A model generated the notes under the pieces. The model saw only the letters and a list, made by a program, of their open reading frames with translations. It did not search any database and had not been told where the DNA came from. Source: Molossus alvarezi (lineage: Eukaryota > Chordata > Mammalia > Chiroptera > Molossidae). Taken from it: 64,000 nucleotides of DNA. The position numbers were made by a program, and so were the translations under genes. The stretch spans positions 30,722,986 through 30,786,985 of the forward strand of contig CM073905.1 in assembly GCA_037176705.1 (NCBI GenBank). The letters run 5' to 3'. Positions 36,801 to 44,500 of the stretch are shown piece by piece. Positions within the stretch are counted from its first letter, which is position 1. The number at the start of each line of letters is the position of its first letter.

Positions 36801-39800
36801 ACAACAAAATGTCTGCATGCAATCTGAAAAACAAAAACAAACAAACAAAAAAAATCCCTAGGTTGCCTAACAAAAGAAAGGTCCCAGAAATCACGCAGAT
36901 TGGCTTTATTTTAAAGCTTTGCTCTGTGACCCTGAATGGGTTACTTCCCATCCTGGGCACCTTGTTTTCTAGAATCCAGAAAACACATCCGTTTGGCTTC
37001 CAACCACCTGGACTTTGGGGAGTTGCTGCACTAAAAGGAAAGGAGTTAATTCAGCAAACATGAGTTGCACACCCACTGGTACGAGGCATTGGACCATGTG
37101 CTTGGGATCCCCAGATGCCAGGACTTGCTCTCCTGGGGGAGTTTATACATCAGTTCTCACCTCAAGGGAAGCTGAAGACTTAGCTCTTTGAAACTGATTG
37201 CCTCTCAGTTAAAAACCGTTCTTGGCTGTTGGTTAAGACAGCTTTGAAAGACCTTGGCTTATGCATAGCAGCCAGCACTTACTCCACACCCACTGTGCTC
37301 TTATTTCGGGTGACGGTGAGCTCGGCCCTGTAAGGGGGAGGCTGTTAGTATCCCCCATGGCACGCACGTGGAAACAGGCTTGGAGAGAGTTGCCCAAGCT
37401 TTCACAAACCGCCAGCGGAAGAGCAAGGATTCAGCCCTGCAGGTTTAGCTTCTAGACCCCAGGCTGGGAACCACTGTGCTAATTCATAGGGAGCCAGCTC
37501 CCGGCTGACTTGCCCCTGAACGAATAGCGTGGTTTCTGAAAGCGTCGTCACCGATCGAGACTCATGTCCGAGCCCATCCCCGCTCACGTCCTTTCCTTGG
37601 GGATGTGAAGCTCCGTGTGACCTGTCCATGGCCCCTGAGCCTCCCGGGGCCCCCCGTTTGGAAGAACCGGCCTCTGAGGGGTGGATGGGGAGTAAAATGA
37701 ATTGTAGGACAATCAGCAGTGAAGTTGAGGACATTTCTTTTCCAGGAGTTTTTCCCTGCGTATGGAAAGTAATTCATACCTGTGATAGGCAGAATAATGG
37801 TCCCCCAATGATGACCCCATTCTAATCCTGGGATCGGTGAGTCTGTTGCTTTCTATGGCAAAAGGAACTTTGCAGCTGTCACTGCATCAAGGATCTCGAA
37901 GCGGAAAGATAATCCTGGGCTATCCAGGGGGTCTCTAAATGTAATCACGAGCCTCAGACGAGGGGGGCGAGAAGGTCCAAGACAGTAGAAGGCGGTGTCA
38001 GACGGATGCAGGGATGGGCATGATGGGGCTGCTTGCCAAGGAATGCAGACAGCTCTACGAGCCAGAGAGGCAAAAAAACTCCAGAAAGAGCCAGCCCTGC
38101 CAATCCCTGGATGGCAGCCCCTTAGGACTCATTTCAGACCCTCTGGAATGGTCCGACAATACCTTTGTGTTGTTCTAAGCTCCAAGTCGGTGGTCACATT
38201 TTACTGCAGCAAGAAAACGAATACACTGCTCAGTGCAGAAAATTTGGAAAACACAGGAAACTCATAGTTGTTTTTGTGTTTTTTTTAAAGTCACTGCAAT
38301 CTCTCTGCTGAAAGGGGAAAAAAATGAGTATTTTAGATTATGTTTCTACAGACCTTCCTCTGCGTTTCTATAGACCTTCCTTACGCATTTACCCCAAATG
38401 GGACTGTGCTCGGGATGACTCTCGCATCGGGATGCTCTGGATTCGGGGATGTCAGATGAGAGGGTTGGCTTGGATGCTTGGAGCTCTGGTTTCTGTATGC
38501 ATGTTCTCCGTCTCTTGGAATTCGGGGTGTCTGCAGAAGTCTGGGAGCCCTTGAGGGTGGCAGAACCCACGCGGTGGCTGTGGGAGCCCCGCTGGGTACC
38601 CGAAGGGGCAGCTCTAGGGTGGCTCTCACTGTGGCGATCTCTTTCTCTCGCCAGCATCCCACTACTACAAGTTCAAGCAGCAGTTCATCTTCCCAGGTGA
38701 GTCTCTGAGCTCAGCCCCTTCCGAGTGGAATGGATGGAGGTGACTGTTGGGGTGGACGAGCCCAGAGAGGGTGGAATCACCCAACCCCGGGATAATGGCT
38801 GGACATGGAAGTGGAAAAGGAAAGTTGGGGGGGGGGTCCCAAGGGCGCAGTGGCACCAATGAGGTGGTCTGAGAAGGTGGTCTGCAGTGGAAAGATGGGC
38901 AAGGGTAGGAGAGGTCCAGAGCCACCTGGAGGGGCGCAGTGGTCAGAGGGGCTTGAGTTGGGCACGGGGAGATGTGAAACCAGGGAAATCAGGGCCTGGG
39001 GAATTCAGCAGCCCCCTAGGTAACGACAGGGACTTTGTTCATTGATGCATCTAAGCAGGTAAAGTTCAGGTGGTCGAGGAAGGGAGAGGGGACTGACCAG
39101 CCCCAGGGACCCGTGATCTGGCGAGAAGTGACCAGCGGCCAGCACCTTCCAGGAATCGGGCTTTGCGGGTGGTGTGGACGCCACGCTTGGTTCCTGACTG
39201 TCTGATCTCTGCTGCCAGATGTGGGGCCAGTGCTGGAGACGCCGAGCCGGACACCCCAGGTCGTCCTGCATCCAGTGACCGCGAGTCCAGTGTAAGTGGA
39301 GCCAAGGCCCCTTCCTCTGCCCTGGCCCTTCGGGGGCCGCTCAGCATCCTTCCTCCTTCCTCTTCCTGGAACGGATGTGCTGAGTGGCAGGGAGAGAGGA
39401 TGTAGGGGGGTAGAGAGACGTGGGAATGAGCCAGGCAAAGAGAGGGAGACTGACAGCCCAGGCCAGAGAGGCAACTCCAGCCCCCATGGGTCAGCTCTGC
39501 CTTGTGTCTCTGGCCCTGCCTGTCACGTGTAATTTCCAGGGGCTGGACCATTTCCTTAGGACCCCCAGACCCTCCTGTGATCAGAAAGACAACTTGCAGG
39601 CAATAGCTAAAGCTCCATGGAAGGGCAGTTAGACCACGTTTTGGTCCCCCTTTTAAAAAGTACAATTGAGGCTTATACCAGAGAGCAGCAAAGTACAGCC
39701 TATGGGATGAATGCAACTTGCCACATGTTTTATAAATAAAGTTTTATTGGAACAGCCACGCCCATTTGTTTACACTGCACCGTCTAGGGTGGCTTTCAGA

Positions 39801-41376
39801 CTCTAACGACAGAGTTGAGCAGTTGCAACAGAGACTGCACCACCTGCAAAGTCTAATAAAATATTTACGGTCTGGCCCTTTACAGAGCAAGTTTGCTTAC
39901 CTCTGGGTTATACCATTATAAAACTAATAGAAGCTAATTTTAGAAAATTGGACTATTCTGTAAAAAAAGAAAGGAAAAGAATTGCATATCATCACAGCAC
40001 TCTGAGATATGTGCTCTTTCTATTCGTAGTTTACATACGTGTGATCCACGATATACCGTTTCCATCCTCCTTTTTCATCCGTTAATGCTACAATGTCGCA
40101 TTTTTCATAGTATTCCTGACTCTTCATACACATTGTTTTTAATGGCTGGAGAAGATTGTATCAGTGTGGAATGGTTTCCTTCACCATTTCCTGGTCTTAC
40201 ATCTTCCCGCATGTCACTGTTGTAAACGACACTCTGAGGAACATCTAATGCGGGGGATCTTGAGCCTCCTGAGCATACAGCCCTCTCTCCAGGTGGTCTG
40301 TGGGCTTATGCAGCCCAGGTGAAGCCACCTCCCTTAACTCCTTTGGTTGTGCCCGAAGCCGGGCATGTAGGGACCTAGTTTCGATTTGACTGGTTTCCCA
40401 ACTCACATTTTTGCTTACTTGGTTCTTATGTCTCTGCTAGCAGCTCCATTTTTTCTGACCCGTGTTATGGACTTTGTTAAAGACCCAAATGGTACTTGTC
40501 TGAAATCGAAGGAGCAGCACTTTGCCGGGACATTGTGCTGACGCGGGGCTCCGGATCATTTCTCGGCGCGCATAGACCAAGTGCACAACTGGAGCAAGTC
40601 GAGCGCCAGGTCCTTAGCGGACAGTCAGGGGGTGCGGCCGACAAACAGAGTTCATCACCATCTGCGATGTGCCTGGATGTGCGTGGGGCGGTGGGAACTA
40701 CTCCTCACCGAAGGGAAGTGATGTAGCAGCCCCGGCTGCTGCAGTCGCCCTGATGTGAGCAGAGAAAGGCCCGTTTGGGAGGACGCGGAGGGATTGGGCT
40801 GCTTTGTCCCGCCCAAGCCTCCCCCAGGCCACAGCATTGGCAGCACAGCGGCCGTGCTTGTGGGTGTCACTCCGCCTTCTTCGCCACCTGAACTGTGAAT
40901 AATCAGTCTGATGGCAGGTGCCACCTTGGGACCGCCCCTTCTTTCTCCTTCTAGTTCTTAGGGTCTTTCCGACTCCCTCTCACCCGGAGCCCCTTCAGCA
41001 AGTGGATGGACTCTGTTCTCGGGGTCAGCGGCTTCCTGGGGTCTGAGGGTTAGGATAGGGGAGGCTCCCCAAGTGGGGAGGTGGATAGGGGGAATCTGCT
41101 AAGCTGGGAAATAGGAAAGGGGCACAGTATCCATTCATTTGCCCCCCAACACCGCTCCATAAGCTCACTACATAAGCATGTACACATCCTCTAAACGCCC
41201 CCCAAGCACTTTAACACACACGGTGCCCACATCCATGTACCCCCTCTATCCTTAATACATACCGGAGGACACCCAACTCACATGCACAGGACACCTGCCC
41301 AGAGCACATCCCATAATACCCAGCAATGCCTTCGATATATATATAGATACTTAGTACAGACATGCACACAAATATG

Positions 41377-41421
<45 letters not shown>

Positions 41422-41493
41422 TGGGCCCCCAGTGCCATACCCAACACGTTCCCATACTTACAACACAACTGCAGCTCATGAGTTCATGAAAGC

Positions 41494-41537
<44 letters not shown>

Positions 41538-44500
41538 ACACCCGTGTCTTCCAGTCCAGTACAGTCTCACATCCTCCTCCTCATTCTCATCGAACACACC
41601 TCGATTCAGGTGATCGGAAGGTCCAGCTAAACATGGTGGACCCCAAGTCCGCCCCGGAGCCCTGCCTCCTAGGAATTTCCCGCTCAGTCCATCTATTCAG
41701 TTCCTCGCTTTCTGGCCCTTGTCACCTTTCTGCACAATGTCTGTGTGCTTGCTTTAGTACCTTCTGTAGTAATATGCTATTAAGTTAAGTCAGGAGCCCG
41801 GCCAATTTCAACTCTGTATTCTTCTGGCTTAGCACTCACTGTTCCTGGCACAGAATTGTAATCGGTCGAATGAATGAATGAGTGAGTGAATGAGCAAGCA
41901 AACAAATGAACACTAGGATCCTTCCAGAAGGCCCTGAATCTCGGTGGATTTTAGAGATCTGATTAATTCTGTCCAAGGGAACATCTTGGGCTCTGAGGAC
42001 TCTTCCACCCATGACATTTAGGCTGATTTATAAGGAAACCTTTAGACTAGTGGAAAGCGAAGCAATCATGAAAAATGAGCCCCGAGCAACCCAGAAAAGT
42101 GAGTTTAAAACAATGTCCTCGTACACTGCTTTGTTATGGCGAGATTGTGGATTGTTTCGGAAGCCAGGACTGCAGTGGAATTCGAGATAAAGGCTGTGGG
42201 GCTCCCCGTACGAGGATAAACTCAATACACGGACCCACCTTTGCACCTGAGGGTCACATTTATTTTTCTTTCTTTAAAGCTTGGAAGGAAATCCATTACT
42301 TCAAATTGAAGTGGAGCCGACCTCGGAGGTGAGAACCGGAGATCGGTGAGGCAACCTTTTCCCGGGCCTTCCCGGGACTCGGCAAGGCCCAGAGGTGTCT
42401 TTGATGACACAGAGGGCTCGGGCAGGCCGGGGTGTGGGGGCCCTGAGTGACGGACGTTCTAACTCCAGGACAAGGACAAGTGGCGACCCCTCCTGGCACC
42501 AGCCTAATGGGAGGTGACATGGTGGGGAGCTGGCAAGCATTTGCAGTCTTCGTTGAAAAATCGGCTCAGGGTTGGATAAATCCCCAGAGAGTTTGTGCCC
42601 TGCTGTCTTCCAAGAACAGGTGGGAGGGGGTGGGGGCCTCAGGGACACTGGGCTTGGCTGGTTGAGAACTTTCTGGGTCTCCCTCCTCCCCTCCCCCAGA
42701 AATAGGGAATAAACACAGCATCCTGGCTGAGCACCATGGAGTCCCAGCTCCTCAGCCCCACCGGCGGGTCCTGAATCGAAAGGAATAGGGTCAGGGTTGC
42801 CGGAGAAAGTCATGTCCTTTTCTGGAACTACTGTGGTAGGCAGGACGTGATTCTTGGCGACGCCGATGTTGTGTCTTTCTCCTGGGTGTGCCCCTGGGGA
42901 CAGCTTGCTCAGGGGTGGACTCAGGAAGACCTTCCCAGCCAAGGGCCACCTTCTCAGGCCATCTGGTCAGGCCCAGTCCTCTGGGAATCCCCAGTGGCTC
43001 AGGCACCTCCCGCTGGAATTTCAGCAGCAGGGCACCCCCAGACCTCACGCTGGGAAGGCGGGTCCCTGACTTGGAGCGTTTAACTAGTGTGGGGTCATGT
43101 CCACGTATACCCGAGTCTTTTGGGCATGCAGGATAAAATGCGGATTCTGGGCCCTGACCTGCTGATACTCAGACTCAGTAGTAGATCTGGGTGGGGCCCA
43201 GGAACTTGCATTTTCTCGGGCATCCCAGCACCTGTCTCATGTAGGGGGTCGGGTCTCTGTGAAGAACTTAACAGGCCTCATCTCACTGAGAACATCACAG
43301 CACACCCAGGGCAGATTTTATTAGCCGCCCCCAGCCTTGCTTTGTGATGAAGAAAGAAGGACTCAGAGAAGGAAAGTGACTTGCCCAAGGTCACACAGAG
43401 CCCGATTCCAGCTCATTGGTTTGACTCTCAAGCCCATGAGTCGACCTCTCACTCCCATAGGTCCTGCCCTCCGGCGCACAAGGAACCCCAGGCCTCTGCC
43501 CGTGCACGGTGGCTCTGACCTCCCCCAGCTTCTGATTCATCGGTTCCAAATTTCCCGGGGGAAGCAAAAGGCACTCCGGGTCGAGGGTTGTCGCATGTTA
43601 TATGCAGACGTTTGATGTACGCAGATCTAGCCTGTCGTCCTTATCACATGAGCATAGTCAGGCAACTCAAAACATCATCGGAGAACAGGAGGGCATCCAA
43701 CATTAGGAGTTGAAAGCCCTGAATCTTTTTTTTTCCCTCGTCCGAGGACATTTTTGCATTTATCTTCAGATAGAGCAGGAGGGAGAGAGGAAGGAAGAGA
43801 GAGAGAGAAACGTCGATGTGAGAGAGACACATCGACTGGTTGCCACCCACACGACCCCAACCAGGGCGGGGACGAACTGCAGCTGAGATGCATGCCCTTA
43901 GCTGGAACCAAACCTGGTCCGTAGGCCAACGCTCTAACCACTGAGCCAAACCGGCCAGGGCAAGAGAGTCCTGCATCTTAATTGTAACTCTGCCTAGCTG
44001 TGTCCCTAGGCCTGGGCACTTCCCAGGGTGATCAAATCCTCAGTTACCCGGACTGAAGGGTTACCCAAAGTGCCCAAACCAGGAAACCGGAATGGGTGGC
44101 CCCCCCTAGCATTTCTCCTCTCTGAGCCTCAGTTTCCCCCTTAATACCAGAGAGTCGAATTACCACGATCTCCTTTTCAACTCCTTCACTGTCTATGGTT
44201 CTAGACAAAGAGAGAGATCTATGTGGGCAAATCCAGAGAGATGTGTCCACACCAGTGGACAACGCACAGAGACGTGTCCAGACCTGCCCACTCACAGTGG
44301 GACCCAGCAGGGCCACGTGGGAAGCTGGGGCAGTGCGGGGACAGCCGTGACCTCTCTCCCCTCCCGACCGCAGAATGAAGAAGGCCACGACGAGGCCGAG
44401 GAGTCGGAGGATGACTTTGAGGAGATGAACCTGTCCCTCCTCTCGGCCCGAAGCTTTCCCCGGAAGGCCAGCCAGACCAGCATCTTCCTGCAGGAGTGGG

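Larger units (their letters stand above)
34681..38654 (+). other. KSR2 intron between window exons 5 and 6
   Basis: A 4.0-kb GT-AG intron with an antisense MIR (34795-34940), two MLT1-like LTRs in opposite orientations (35418-35850 minus, 37780-38240 plus), and an ancient repeat fragment near 35890-36265. 36270-37240 and 38240-38650 hold nothing I recognise. Confidence 0.9.
39292..42279 (+). other. KSR2 intron between window exons 7 and 8
   Basis: A 3.0-kb GT-AG intron with a MER3-like MITE (39679-39906) and two CA microsatellites (41381-41420, 41495-41534). An AT-richer block at 42000-42200 shows no repeat signature. 39910-41200 holds nothing I can name. Confidence 0.9.
42329..44373 (+). 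other. KSR2 intron between window exons 8 and 9
   Basis: A 2.0-kb GT-AG intron with a MER5-like MITE (43083-43245), an antisense MIR (43300-43450) and a minus-strand VES SINE (43728-43961). I see nothing specific in 42330-43080 and 43980-44370. Confidence 0.9.

Noticed and set aside
39066..39716. A 216-codon open frame on the minus strand over KSR2 exon 7
   Set aside because: It starts inside a MER3-like MITE and is antisense to a real exon, so it is a shadow frame.
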